Of a stretch of DNA of 64,000 nucleotides, positions 49,045 to 57,571 are shown in pieces (the stretch's first letter is position 1; every line of letters begins with the position of its first letter). The stretch is from Herbidospora mongoliensis (GTDB lineage: Bacteria > Actinomycetota > Actinomycetes > Streptosporangiales > Streptosporangiaceae): the NCBI RefSeq assembly GCF_001570545.1, contig NZ_BBXD01000025.1, positions 107,665 through 171,664 of the forward strand, given 5' to 3'. A program made the translations under genes and the position numbers. A model generated the notes under the pieces. That model was given only the letters and a program-made list of their open reading frames with translations, did not search any database and had not been told where the DNA came from.

Positions 49045-49107
49045 CCTTACACCTCTTGTCTCGTTCCAATTATCTGACTAGCCTGAATTTCGGATGTTGG
49101 TGTAAGG
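49045..49107. repeat. Inverted repeat flanking the promoter of the gene at 49117
   Basis: CCTTACACC (49045-49053) and GGTGTAAGG (49099-49107) bracket the promoter. The right arm contains the AAGG of the ribosome-binding site. The left arm lies upstream of the predicted transcription start, so a looped operator is more likely than an RNA hairpin. Confidence 0.45.
49056..49084 (+). promoter_or_regulatory. Promoter of the gene at 49117
   Basis: TTGTCT (49056-49061), 17 bp, TAGCCT (49079-49084). It lies in an unusually AT-rich 190-bp intergenic region. Transcription would start about 49091, 25 nt before the GTG. Confidence 0.5.
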
Positions 49108-49116
49108 GGGTTTGAA

Positions 49117-49704
49117 GTGGGGTATCCGGACGCCGCAAACCGTATCCGTCAATCACGCATTCTCGGCCGCGAACTCGCCGCCGCGTTCACCCGCGGCGTG
49201 GAGCCGCAGGCGGTCGACGTGCAAATGGCGCTGCAGCGCGATGAGTTCTGCGTCGGCCATTCCGCCGCTCTCCTTCTGTACTACACGGACGCCGAAGCCG
49301 AGTATCTGAAAAAGTCCGGCGGCTATGTGATCGGCTCTTCGCCCGGTGGATTCGCGCTCGGCGCGATTTTCAGTGCGGCCAAATTCACCAGCAACGTCGT
49401 CGGCAATCAGGTACGCAAGTCGCGCGCGGCTCGCGAGGCCGCCCCCCAATGGCGACCGGTCGACCAGGGAACCATCTATCTGACGAACCGGCGGTTCGCC
49501 CTTCAGGGCCAGGCCCAATGGCATGATCTCTGGTTCGAGAACATCCGCATGTCCGACTGCGACGGACGCATCATCCGGCTCGAAATGGTCGGATCGCCCC
49601 CATTGGGGCTGGAGACCATCAACCCCGACTGGTGGTTCGTCATGTTCAACAAGCTGGCGTACGGCAAGGTCGTCATGCCACCGGATCCCGATCTGTTCGC
49701 CTGA
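49117..49704 (+). CDS. Hypothetical protein of unknown function
   Basis: A protein of 195 residues. The middle has a glycine-rich hydrophobic stretch (GGYVIGSSPGGFALGAIFSAAKFTSNVVG), followed by a basic patch (RKSRAAREAA). The second half looks beta-rich, like a PH-type or GRAM-like fold (QGTIYLTNRRFALQGQAQWHDLWFENIRMSDCDGRIIRLEM). I do not recognise a named family with certainty. The GTG start is preceded by GGGGG at 6 nt. An AT-rich region with its own promoter and an inverted repeat lies upstream, suggesting independent control. Confidence 0.65.
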   Translation: MGYPDAANRIRQSRILGRELAAAFTRGVEPQAVDVQMALQRDEFCVGHSAALLLYYTDAEAEYLKKSGGYVIGSSPGGFALGAIFSAAKFTSNVVGNQVRKSRAAREAAPQWRPVDQGTIYLTNRRFALQGQAQWHDLWFENIRMSDCDGRIIRLEMVGSPPLGLETINPDWWFVMFNKLAYGKVVMPPDPDLFA

Positions 49705-49709
49705 CAGGC

Positions 49710-50402
49710 TCAGGAATTGCGCAGCGGTCCCCGGCCCGCCGGGCGGTAGCTGCCCTCGGCCAGCCAGGGCGCGGTGGCGATCACCGTCACCGAGCCGGGC
49801 TCGATCTCGGTGAATCCGGCGTCGCGGACCGACGGCAGGTCGGCTGCGGCCAGTTTGGCCCAGTCGTGTGGGCTCGCGGTCCGGACCGACGTCGCGAGGC
49901 CGGTCTCCATCCACGCCGCCCGGTCGCGCGGGGAGGTCGCCCACCACGCCAGCTGGGCCGCGTGCCCGGCCTGGGCCATCGCCTTGCCCGCGCTCATCTC
50001 CAGGTGGGGGTTGACCCACAGCACGCACGGCGCTCCCGGGCTCCCCGGCGGCTCGGGATCCTCGAGGTCGGTGCCGGACACCTGGAGTTTCGACAGGTCC
50101 TTGGGCCAGCCGTCGAGCGGGATGGGCGGGTGGACGCGGACGAGAGCGGTTCCGGCGGACACCGTCTCACCGGGCAGCCCCAGCACCCGGATCCACTCCG
50201 ACCCGCGCGCCCGCCGGACCACCTTCCGGACGCCGTGCTGTTCCCAGCCACGGACGGCCTCGGCCCATTCGCCCTCGCCGCCCGACCGGGGGTCGTTGAC
50301 CATGCGCAGGACCGCCAGGGCGGCCGCCTCCAGCGCGTCGGTACGCCGAGGCGGGGTCGCCCGCTCGATCCGGACCACCATCGGCAGCACGTATTGGCTC
50401 AC
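49710..50402 (-). CDS. Peptidyl-tRNA hydrolase, PTH2-type
   Basis: A protein of 230 residues. The C-terminal half has the Pth2-like signature VNPHLEMSAGKAMAQAGHAAQLAW, with the conserved Lys of GKAMAQ, and ends EIEPGSVTVIATAPW. The N-terminal half (QYVLPMVVRIERATPP) is an actinobacterial extension. The family hydrolyses peptidyl-tRNA to recycle tRNA. It is distinct from bacterial Pth (none in the window). GTG 50402 overlaps the stop of the MFS gene by 4 nt (GTGA), so expression is coupled to the transporter, an unexpected partner. Confidence 0.75.
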   Translation of the reverse strand: MSQYVLPMVVRIERATPPRRTDALEAAALAVLRMVNDPRSGGEGEWAEAVRGWEQHGVRKVVRRARGSEWIRVLGLPGETVSAGTALVRVHPPIPLDGWPKDLSKLQVSGTDLEDPEPPGSPGAPCVLWVNPHLEMSAGKAMAQAGHAAQLAWWATSPRDRAAWMETGLATSVRTASPHDWAKLAAADLPSVRDAGFTEIEPGSVTVIATAPWLAEGSYRPAGRGPLRNS

Positions 50403-51673
50403 CGGCCAATACTGCCAGCCCCACGCGCGATCCGTATCGACATGATGGCGGCAAGCGCGCAAAGACCGCCCGAAACGTACCAGGCGAGGTCGTAGGTGCC
50501 GAGGTGGTCACGGGTCACCCCGGCCAGGGTCGCCGCGAAGGCCGCGCCGATCTGGTGGGAGGCGAAGACCCAGCCGAACACGATCGGGCCGTCGTCGCCG
50601 TAGATCTTGCGGCAGAGCGCGACCGTCGGCGGGACCGTGGCCACCCAGTCGAGGCCGTAGAAGACGATGAACACGATCATGCTGGGGTGCGCGGAGTCGC
50701 TGAACAGCTGCGGCAGGATCAGCAGCGACGCGCCCCGCAGGGCGTAATAGACGCCCAGCAGCACCCGCGCGTCGACGCGGTCGCTCAGCCAGCCGGAGAA
50801 GATCGTCCCGGCGATGTCGAAGATCCCGATGATGGCCAGCAACCCGGCCGCGACCGGTTCGGCCATGCCGTGGTCGTGGGCGGCCGGGATGAAGTGGGTG
50901 CCGACCAGGCCGTTGGTGGACGCGCCGCAGATGGCGAACCCGCCGGCCAGGTACCAGAACGACTTGGTCCTGGCGGCGTCCCGCAGTGCCCGGATCGCGC
51001 GCGTGGCCGGTCCGACCGTGGCGGGGGCGGCGGGTGGCAGGGGCTCGGTGGCGCCGTACGGGAGAAGACCGACGTCGGCCGGATGGTCGCGGATCAGGAA
51101 CCAGACCAGCGGCACCACCGCCAGCGCGCAGGCCGCCACCACCAGCGAGGCGGCCCGCCAGCCGGTCGACTGGACGAGGAGCGCGAGGACCGGCAGGAAG
51201 ATGAGCTGCCCGGTCGCGCCTCCGGCGGTCAGGATGCCGGTCACCAGGCCCCGGCTGCGCACGAACCACCGCTGAGTCAGCGTCGCCGCGAAGACCAGCG
51301 CCATCGACCCGGTGCCCAGCCCGACGAGCACGCCCCAGCACAGGACGAGCTGCCAGCTGGCCTCCATGAACACCGTCACGCCGCTGCCGACCGCGACCAG
51401 CGCGAGGGCGATGGTGACGACCCTGCGCATGCCGAACCGGTCCATCAGGGCGGCGGCGAAGGGCGCGGTCAGGCCGTACAACATGAGGTTGACCGAGACG
51501 GCGAAGCCGATCGTGCCCCGCGACCAGCCGAACTCCTCCTGCAGCGGTGTGATCAGGACCCCGGGTGTGGCCCGGAACCCGGCCGCGCCGATGATGGCGA
51601 TCAGGGCGATGCCGCCCACGATCCAGGCCCGGTGCACACGCGCGGGCCGGGTCACCCCCCGAGTTATGGTCAT
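50399..51673 (-). CDS. MFS transporter
   Basis: A protein of 424 residues with 12 predicted membrane segments and a central cytoplasmic loop (residues ~185-225, RDHPADVGLLPYGATEPLPP). The MFS signature after helix 2 is AALMDRFGMRRVV, and its repeat after helix 8 is SGWLSDRVDARVLLG. The topology and the G-V-L-I-T-P-L-Q-E-E-F-G-W-S start resemble monocarboxylate and oxalate/formate-type antiporters. ATG 51673 follows AGGA at about 8 nt; an ATG at 51682 is the alternative. It is divergent from a GlxA-type regulator that may control it. The substrate is unknown. Confidence 0.86.
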   Translation of the reverse strand: MTITRGVTRPARVHRAWIVGGIALIAIIGAAGFRATPGVLITPLQEEFGWSRGTIGFAVSVNLMLYGLTAPFAAALMDRFGMRRVVTIALALVAVGSGVTVFMEASWQLVLCWGVLVGLGTGSMALVFAATLTQRWFVRSRGLVTGILTAGGATGQLIFLPVLALLVQSTGWRAASLVVAACALAVVPLVWFLIRDHPADVGLLPYGATEPLPPAAPATVGPATRAIRALRDAARTKSFWYLAGGFAICGASTNGLVGTHFIPAAHDHGMAEPVAAGLLAIIGIFDIAGTIFSGWLSDRVDARVLLGVYYALRGASLLILPQLFSDSAHPSMIVFIVFYGLDWVATVPPTVALCRKIYGDDGPIVFGWVFASHQIGAAFAATLAGVTRDHLGTYDLAWYVSGGLCALAAIMSIRIARGAGSIGR

Positions 51674-51745
51674 GCCGGACATCCTGTCGACCAGGCCGGA
51701 TACCCCGCCAGTGGCCCATAAGCCAATATGTGAAAGAATCCGGCC

Positions 51746-52735
51746 ATGCCTCACCGTATGGCCATGCTGGTGTTCGACGACTTCGCGACCATGGATGTCG
51801 GCATCCCCGGCCAGTTCTTCCACACCGCGGAAGGCCCCGACCGGCGCAAGCTCTATGAAGTGCGGACCTGCACCCCCGACGGCGAGCCGGTCCGCGGGCC
51901 GGCCGGATACGCGATCATGCCCGACCACGACCTGTCCCTGCTGGAGTGGGCTGACACGGTGATCATCCCGGGCGTGCACGGCGGGCCGCCGTTCGAAGGG
52001 GTTCTTGATCATGAAGTCACCGAAGCCTTGAACACCTTCAAAGGCAGGATCGTGTCGATCTGCACCGGCGCCTTCGTGCTGGCCGCCGCCGGGCTGCTCG
52101 ACGGCCGCCCGGCCGCCACCCACTGGCGCTACGCCGCCAAGTTCCGGCGGCTCTATCCGAACGTGCTGCTCAACCCCGACGTGCTGTTCGTCGACGACGG
52201 CGACATCCTCACCTCGGCGGGCGTCGCGGCCGGCACCGACCTGGCCCTGCACATCATCCGGTCGGACTTCGGCACCGAGGTCGCCAACCGGGTGGCCCGC
52301 CGCTGCGTGACCGCGCCGTTCCGGGAGGGCGGCCAGGCCCAGTTCATCGAACGCCCGCTGCCGCCCGCCCAGGGCGCGTCCACCGAGTCGACCCGCGCCT
52401 GGATGCTGTCCCGCCTCGACGAACCGCTCGACCTCAACGCGCTGGCCGCGCACGCCCGGATGAGCGTGCGGACCTTCACCCGGCGCTTCCGCGAGGAGAC
52501 CGGCCTCTCCCCGGCCCGCTGGCTGAACCGGCAGCGCGTCGAGCACGCCCGCCAGCTGCTGGAGCAGACCGGGCTGCCGGTCGACGAGGTGGCCAGGCAG
52601 GCCGGGTTCGGCACGGCGGTGTCGCTGCGCCAGCACCTGCACGCGGCGGTCGGCGTCTCCCCCATCGCCTACCGGCAGACCTTCCGGCCTCAGGCCGCCC
52701 TGCGCAGGACCACGAGCGCGACGTCGTCTTCGTGA
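51746..52735 (+). CDS. GlxA-family transcriptional regulator (DJ-1/PfpI plus AraC HTH)
   Basis: A protein of 329 residues. Residues ~1-180 form a DJ-1/PfpI-like amidotransferase-type domain with Cys in VSICTGAFVLAAAGLLDG and THWRYA. Residues ~215-315 are an AraC-type double helix-turn-helix (LNALAAHARMSVRTFTRRFREETGLSPARWLNRQRVEHARQLLE). GlxA-type proteins regulate neighbouring transport and catabolic genes, here most likely the divergent MFS gene. A paralogue lies at 59130. Its 3' end overlaps the converging phosphatase gene by 46 nt. Confidence 0.88.
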   Translation: MPHRMAMLVFDDFATMDVGIPGQFFHTAEGPDRRKLYEVRTCTPDGEPVRGPAGYAIMPDHDLSLLEWADTVIIPGVHGGPPFEGVLDHEVTEALNTFKGRIVSICTGAFVLAAAGLLDGRPAATHWRYAAKFRRLYPNVLLNPDVLFVDDGDILTSAGVAAGTDLALHIIRSDFGTEVANRVARRCVTAPFREGGQAQFIERPLPPAQGASTESTRAWMLSRLDEPLDLNALAAHARMSVRTFTRRFREETGLSPARWLNRQRVEHARQLLEQTGLPVDEVARQAGFGTAVSLRQHLHAAVGVSPIAYRQTFRPQAALRRTTSATSSS

Positions 52736-54231
52736 TCGGAGCGCATCATCGCGCCGATCACCCGATCGCAGTAGGCCTCCAGGTCGTCGTCGACGACGGC
52801 CGACAGCTCCTGGAGCCGGGCCATGCCCTCTTGCAGGGTCAGGTCGCGCCGCTCCACCAGCCCGTCGGTGACCAGCACCAGCGCGTCACCCCGGCGCAGC
52901 GTGAACCGCGCCTCACCGGGCCGGTGCAGGCGGGCCCCGAGCAGCGGTCCGGGCATGCTCAGATATTCGGTACGTCCGCCCGAGACCAGCAGCGGCGGCA
53001 GGTGCCCCGCGTTGCACATCACGATCTCGCCGGTCGGCGGGGTGAGCAGCAGCAGCGCCACCGTGGCCAGCTCGCGCGGCAGGAAGCGCAGCATCAGGAT
53101 GTTGACCTGCCGCAGGATCTCATCCAGCGGATGCCCCTCGCTGGCGTAGGCGCGCACGGCGTGCCGGATCTCGGCCATCACGGTCGCGGCGTGCAGCGAA
53201 TGGCCCATCACGTCGCCGATCGCCACCAGGAGCTTGTCGCCGAGCTCGATGACCTCGTAGAAGTCGCCGCCGATCTCGGCCTTCGCGCTGGCCGGAACAT
53301 AGCGGGCGGCCAGCTCGACGCCCTCCACGGTCGGCAGAGACCGGGGCAGCAGGGCCCGCTGGAGAGTCAGCGCGATCCGCCGCTCCTCGTCGATCGACTG
53401 AAGCGCCTCGACCGCCAGCGCCACCCCCATCGACAACTGCCGCAGCACGTTGGCGTCGTCGTCGCCGTGGGACAGCGCCGCCTCCACCAGCACCCCGACC
53501 GGGGGCCGCCCCTGCACCCGGGCCAGCCCGACCGTCACCTCTTTGCCGGTGACCGACGGCGCCAGCACCCGGGCCCATTCGGCCCCGGCGGTGGTGCGGA
53601 TCGTCGGCCCGCGCGGCACCCCGCCGGGATCCATCAGCGGTACGTCCCCCGCGACCACCTTCTCGCGATCACAGGTGACGTAACGACTCCCCGACTCGGT
53701 CGGCGCGAACACGGTCGCGGGACCGCCGAACATCCGGGACGCCCCGTCGGCCGCCGCGCGCAGCAGCCCGTCGAGGTCACTCGCCATGTTGATCGCCAGC
53801 GTGGTGTCCGACAGCCCGGCCAGCCGCCCGGCGAGCCGTTCGGCCCGGCGCCGGGCCCGCGCGTACCGCAGGGTCGCGTTGACCGTCGCCAGCAGCACCT
53901 CGGGCTCGACCGGTTCGATCAGATAGGCGTCGGCGCCCCGTTCGAGGCCCTGCGTCCGGTCGCCCACCCCGACCGCCGAGGCGGTCAGATGGATCACCGG
54001 CACGGCCGCGCTGACCGGGTCGGCCTTGATCCGCTCGCAGACCTCGAAGCCGTCCATGTCGGGCATGCGCACGTCGAGCAGCACCAGGTCGGGCAGCTCC
54101 TCCTTGACCCGGATGAGCGCCTCGGCGCCGGTGGCGGCCTCGACGACCGTGTAGCCCGAGTGCTGGAGCCAGCTGGAGATGACATAGCGGTTGGCTCTGA
54201 TGTCGTCGACGACGAGGATCCGTTCAGGCAT
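52690..54231 (-). CDS. Response-regulator-linked PP2C (SpoIIE/RsbU-type) phosphatase
   Basis: A protein of 513 residues: a receiver domain (residues 1-125, phospho-acceptor D53 in LLDVRMPDMDG), a GAF-like middle (about 135-270) and a SpoIIE PP2C domain (about 290-510, KAEIGGDFYEV, AIGDVMGHSLHAATVMAEIR, LVTDGLVERR). The usual receiver Lys is replaced by Glu (GADAYLIEPVEP). It should dephosphorylate an anti-anti-sigma factor when the receiver is phosphorylated, probably by the hybrid kinase encoded directly upstream. ATG 54231 overlaps that gene by 8 nt; GTG 54234 is the alternative. It is the last gene of the operon. Confidence 0.87.
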   Translation of the reverse strand: MPERILVVDDIRANRYVISSWLQHSGYTVVEAATGAEALIRVKEELPDLVLLDVRMPDMDGFEVCERIKADPVSAAVPVIHLTASAVGVGDRTQGLERGADAYLIEPVEPEVLLATVNATLRYARARRRAERLAGRLAGLSDTTLAINMASDLDGLLRAAADGASRMFGGPATVFAPTESGSRYVTCDREKVVAGDVPLMDPGGVPRGPTIRTTAGAEWARVLAPSVTGKEVTVGLARVQGRPPVGVLVEAALSHGDDDANVLRQLSMGVALAVEALQSIDEERRIALTLQRALLPRSLPTVEGVELAARYVPASAKAEIGGDFYEVIELGDKLLVAIGDVMGHSLHAATVMAEIRHAVRAYASEGHPLDEILRQVNILMLRFLPRELATVALLLLTPPTGEIVMCNAGHLPPLLVSGGRTEYLSMPGPLLGARLHRPGEARFTLRRGDALVLVTDGLVERRDLTLQEGMARLQELSAVVDDDLEAYCDRVIGAMMRSDHEDDVALVVLRRAA

Positions 54232-55864
54232 CACGTTTTCCGATCTCGCCGACCGCGCGGAGCAGTTCCCCCCGGGTCAGGCGTGACTTGTCCAACGCCA
54301 TCCCGTCGATCCCGGCCGTGTCGGCCGAGGTGACCACGATGAGGGGCGTGGCGGCGATCTCCGGGTCGGCGCGCAGCGCCCGGATGACCTCCTCGCCGGT
54401 CATGCCGGGCATGCGCAGGTCGAGCAGCAGCAGGTCGGGGCGCTCCCGCCGGACGGCCGCGAGGGCGGCGTAGCCGTCGGCGGCCTCCTCGATCTCCTCG
54501 GCGACACCGTGCAGGAGGCCGCGGATCATGGTCCGGAACGCGGGATCGTCGTCGGCGATGACCACCCGTCCCAGATGGATGCGGTCGAGGCGCGGGAGGC
54601 GTACCTCGAAGACCGTGCCCTCCCCCACCACGCTGCGCACCGACATCTCGCCGCCGAGGATGGCGACCAGGCTCCGGGCGTAGGGCAGGCCCAGCCCCGT
54701 GCCCGTCACAGACGCCTGTATAGGACCCCTGACCTGGTGGAACTCTTCGAAGATGCGCTCGATCTCGTCGGCGGGGATGCCGATGCCGGTGTCGGCCACC
54801 CGCAGCAGCACGTGGTCGCCGTCGGCGTGGGCACCGATCCTGACCTCGCCGCTCTCGGTGAACTTCAGGCCGTTGGTGAGCAGGTTGCGCAGCACGTGGG
54901 TGAGCATCCGCTCGTCGGTCTGCAGGATCTCCACGCCGTCGGGGTCGTCGACGACGAGCGCGACGCCCTCGCGGGCCATCGGCCGCAGCGTCTCCTCGGT
55001 CCGGCGCAGCAGGCCGCGCAGCGAGACGTCGACGACCTCGGGTTCGAGCCGTCCCGATTCGGCCTTGGCCAGGTCGAGCAGCTCGTTGACGAGGTTGAGC
55101 AGGTCGCGGCCCGACTCGCGGATCAGCTCGGCCTGGTGGCGCCTGTCGGCGTCGAGCGGCCCGCCGAGGTCCAGCATCATGCGGGCCAGGCCCAGGATCG
55201 AGCTGGCCGGGGCGCGCAGCTCGTGGCTGACGTTGGCCAGGAACCGGGTCTTGGCCTCGCTGGCCTCGCGCAACCGGGCCGACTTGTCGTCCAGCTCGGC
55301 GTAGAGGGCGACGACACCCTGGTTGGTGTGTTCGAGCTCCTCCGAGAGCTGGGTGTAGAGGGCCATCACGCCCCGGTTGGTCTCCTCCAGCTCGTCGCGC
55401 TGGGCCTGGACGTCTTCCAGGGCGGCCATCAGATCCTGGTTCTGGGCGCGCAGTTCGTCGAGCGGGCTCGTCTTGGCCAGCCCGGCAAGGTGGCCGCGCA
55501 GGTCGCGGAGCCACTCACCGGTGTAACGGCCGGGGGGCAACCCCTTGCTCAGGATGACGTCCTCCCCCTCGCGCGTGACCTCGTCGACCAGCCGGCCCGC
55601 CGCCGCGAAACCGGGCGCGTCAGGGCTGAGCGGCCCGTAGCCGCGGACCCGGACCCGCAGCGAACCATCGATGGAGAAGGCTATTCTCGCCCCTCCGGCC
55701 TGGTTGAGCACCTCCCGGCCGACCTCGCTGAGCGCGGTCGCCAGGCGCACCTGGTCCTGCTGCACCAACCCGGCCGCGTCGGCCACCACGCGGGCGCGCT
55801 GCCGCAGCGTGAACACGTCGCCCTCGCCCCGGACCTCCATCGACAGCAGCTCACTCGAGGTCAT
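54224..55864 (-). CDS. Hybrid sensor histidine kinase / response regulator with degenerate RsbT-like N-terminus
   Basis: A protein of 546 residues. Residues ~15-75 resemble an RsbT-type ATPase start (RQRARVVADAAGLVQQDQVRLATALSEV). A coiled coil (about 130-205, AQNQDLMAALEDVQAQRDELEETN) is followed by HisKA with ANVSHELRAPA (His), HATPase (NLLTNGLKFTESG, VADTGIGIP, GTGLGLPYARSLV) and a C-terminal receiver (VVIADDDPAFR, LLLLDLRMPGMTG). No membrane segment is seen, so it is a soluble kinase. It probably phosphorylates the receiver-PP2C protein encoded next and is itself fed by partner switching. Confidence 0.87.
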   Translation of the reverse strand: MTSSELLSMEVRGEGDVFTLRQRARVVADAAGLVQQDQVRLATALSEVGREVLNQAGGARIAFSIDGSLRVRVRGYGPLSPDAPGFAAAGRLVDEVTREGEDVILSKGLPPGRYTGEWLRDLRGHLAGLAKTSPLDELRAQNQDLMAALEDVQAQRDELEETNRGVMALYTQLSEELEHTNQGVVALYAELDDKSARLREASEAKTRFLANVSHELRAPASSILGLARMMLDLGGPLDADRRHQAELIRESGRDLLNLVNELLDLAKAESGRLEPEVVDVSLRGLLRRTEETLRPMAREGVALVVDDPDGVEILQTDERMLTHVLRNLLTNGLKFTESGEVRIGAHADGDHVLLRVADTGIGIPADEIERIFEEFHQVRGPIQASVTGTGLGLPYARSLVAILGGEMSVRSVVGEGTVFEVRLPRLDRIHLGRVVIADDDPAFRTMIRGLLHGVAEEIEEAADGYAALAAVRRERPDLLLLDLRMPGMTGEEVIRALRADPEIAATPLIVVTSADTAGIDGMALDKSRLTRGELLRAVGEIGKRDA

Positions 55865-56823
55865 GACGGCATCCTGGCGACGAGCACCCCGGCGTCGTCA
55901 CGGCGGACCCCGAGATCACGCAGGAGGGTTCCGGCGATCACCAGGGACCGGCGGGTGTAGAGGCCCGGGTAGTCGCCGAAGGTCCAGCGCTGCCGCAGGC
56001 CGTCGGTGTGCATGACGATCAGCGACCCGGGCGCGAGGGGGTAGTCGTACTGCCTGATGGCCGCCGCGCGGTGCCCGGCGATGCCCGGCAGGGAGATCAG
56101 CCCCCGGTGGTCGCCCCGGTCGACGACCGTGGCCGCGATGTTCCCCAGCCCGGCGAAGGTGAGGGTGCCGTCACCGGCCTGGGCGATGGCCAGGGCCAGG
56201 CCCCGGGTGTGCGAGACGTCGCCGTGGATGTACTTCACGAGCTGCGCGGGCGGCCCGGCGGGAGCGTCTTCGAAGGCCCGGATCGCCGCCTGCGCCGCCG
56301 AGGCGGCCAGCGGCCCGTGCCCGAGCCCGTCGCAGACCATCAGGGTGATCTTTCCTTCGTCGGTACGGGATGCGAACCCGTCGCCGCACTGGTCCTCACC
56401 CGGCATCGGCCGGGTGAGACCCGCGATGTCGAGGGGGTCGGGCTCCCCTATTCGTACCGCGAAGACCGTGCCGGAATCCGGCCGCGAGTGGACGTCGGAC
56501 CAGTCGGAGAGGCGGGTGATGGCCCCCAGCCCGATGCCCAGGCCGCCCCTGGTCGACAGCCCTTCCACCGGCGGCGGCTCGAAGCCGGGACCGGAGTCGA
56601 TGGCCACGATCTCGACGTACCCGATGCCCCGGCGGACGAAGATCCGCCCGCTGCCCGCATGACGCTGCACGTTGGCGGCCAGCTCGGACGCGACGATGGC
56701 GGCCTCGGCGATCCGCGGCTCCGGCAGTCCGGCCGCCCTGGCCCGGTCGACGACCGCGCGGCGGACCGCGCCGACCGCGCTCTCCTCGGTGACGTCGATC
56801 CAGACGTCGGTCAGCGGGCCCAT
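55861..56823 (-). CDS. Fusion of anti-sigma-type ATPase and PP2C (RsbX-like) phosphatase
   Basis: A protein of 320 residues. Residues ~1-130 are an RsbT/RsbW-like GHKL ATPase (IAEAAIVASELAANVQRHAG, AIDSGPGF, GGLGIGLGAITRLSD). Residues ~140-318 are a SpoIIE/RsbX-type PP2C (GDGFASRTDEGKITLMVCDGLGHGPLAASAAQ, VMHTDGLRQRW). The fusion unites switch kinase and phosphatase activities that B. subtilis encodes separately. Its stop overlaps the downstream kinase start by 4 nt and its start overlaps rsbT by 13 nt. It probably resets RsbS/RsbR phosphorylation. Confidence 0.86.
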   Translation of the reverse strand: MGPLTDVWIDVTEESAVGAVRRAVVDRARAAGLPEPRIAEAAIVASELAANVQRHAGSGRIFVRRGIGYVEIVAIDSGPGFEPPPVEGLSTRGGLGIGLGAITRLSDWSDVHSRPDSGTVFAVRIGEPDPLDIAGLTRPMPGEDQCGDGFASRTDEGKITLMVCDGLGHGPLAASAAQAAIRAFEDAPAGPPAQLVKYIHGDVSHTRGLALAIAQAGDGTLTFAGLGNIAATVVDRGDHRGLISLPGIAGHRAAAIRQYDYPLAPGSLIVMHTDGLRQRWTFGDYPGLYTRRSLVIAGTLLRDLGVRRDDAGVLVARMPS

Positions 56824-57209
56824 TTGATCACCGTCACGGTGGTGCCGTCGCCCGTCGCCGTTTCGATCGTGAACTCGTCGACCAGCCGCCGGGACCCGCT
56901 CAGCCCGAGGCCCATGCCCGACCCGCTCGTGTAGCCGTCGGTCAACGCGAGCTTGAGGTCGGCGATCCCCGGCCCCTTGTCGCTGAAGACCGCCTTCACG
57001 CCCTTGCGCAGCCCGTTGAACACCTCTTCGATGACAGCGCTTCCGCCCCCGCCGTAGGTGAGGGTGTTACGGGCCAGCTCGCTGGCCGCGGTGACCAGTT
57101 TGGTCTGGTCGACCAATGAAAGTTTCGCCGCCACGGCAGCCGCCCGGACCGCCTGGCGGACCCGCACGACGTCGGCGTCACCGGCGATGGGAAGCTCTTG
57201 GGCGGTCAT
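56811..57209 (-). CDS. rsbT: Switch kinase RsbT-like
   Basis: A protein of 132 residues, a single GHKL ATPase domain: KLVTAASELARNTLTYGGGG (N box), SDKGPGI (G1), SGMGLGLSGSRRLVDEF (G2). RsbT phosphorylates RsbS and RsbR of the stressosome, then leaves it to activate a PP2C phosphatase. The ATG overlaps the rsbS stop by 4 nt (ATGA), the standard R-S-T order. Confidence 0.9.
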   Translation of the reverse strand: MTAQELPIAGDADVVRVRQAVRAAAVAAKLSLVDQTKLVTAASELARNTLTYGGGGSAVIEEVFNGLRKGVKAVFSDKGPGIADLKLALTDGYTSGSGMGLGLSGSRRLVDEFTIETATGDGTTVTVIKWAR

Positions 57210-57571
57210 CGCCCGGAGCCGCCGCCCGAACTCAGCAGCCGCATTCCGCGCTCCACGTCGAGCGCCGTCTTGATCCCGTCGAGCGACAGCCCGAGCTCCA
57301 CCAGGGTGATCGCGACCGCCGGGCGCATGCCCACGACCACCGTCTCGGCGTCGAGCACCCGCGACAGCGCCGCGACCGTGGCCAGCATCCGGCCGGTGAA
57401 CGAGTCGACGATGTCGAGCGCGGTGATGTCGATCACCACACCGCGCGCGCCGGTGTCGACGATCCGTTCGGCCAGGTCCTCCTGGAGCGCGATGACCATG
57501 TCGTCACGAAGGTCCACCTGGATCGAGACCAGCAGCATCGGGCCGATCTTCAGGATCGGAAGACGCTCCAT
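57206..57571 (-). CDS. rsbS: Stressosome scaffold RsbS-like (STAS)
   Basis: A protein of 121 residues, one STAS domain (ILKIGPMLLVSIQVDLRDD, GVVIDITALDIVDSFTGRML). The Ser in IVDSFTG aligns with the RsbT-phosphorylated Ser59 of B. subtilis RsbS. It forms the stressosome core with RsbR. ATG 57571 shares one base with the rsbR stop (TGATG). Longer in-frame starts inside rsbR are unlikely. Confidence 0.9.
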   Translation of the reverse strand: MERLPILKIGPMLLVSIQVDLRDDMVIALQEDLAERIVDTGARGVVIDITALDIVDSFTGRMLATVAALSRVLDAETVVVGMRPAVAITLVELGLSLDGIKTALDVERGMRLLSSGGGSGR

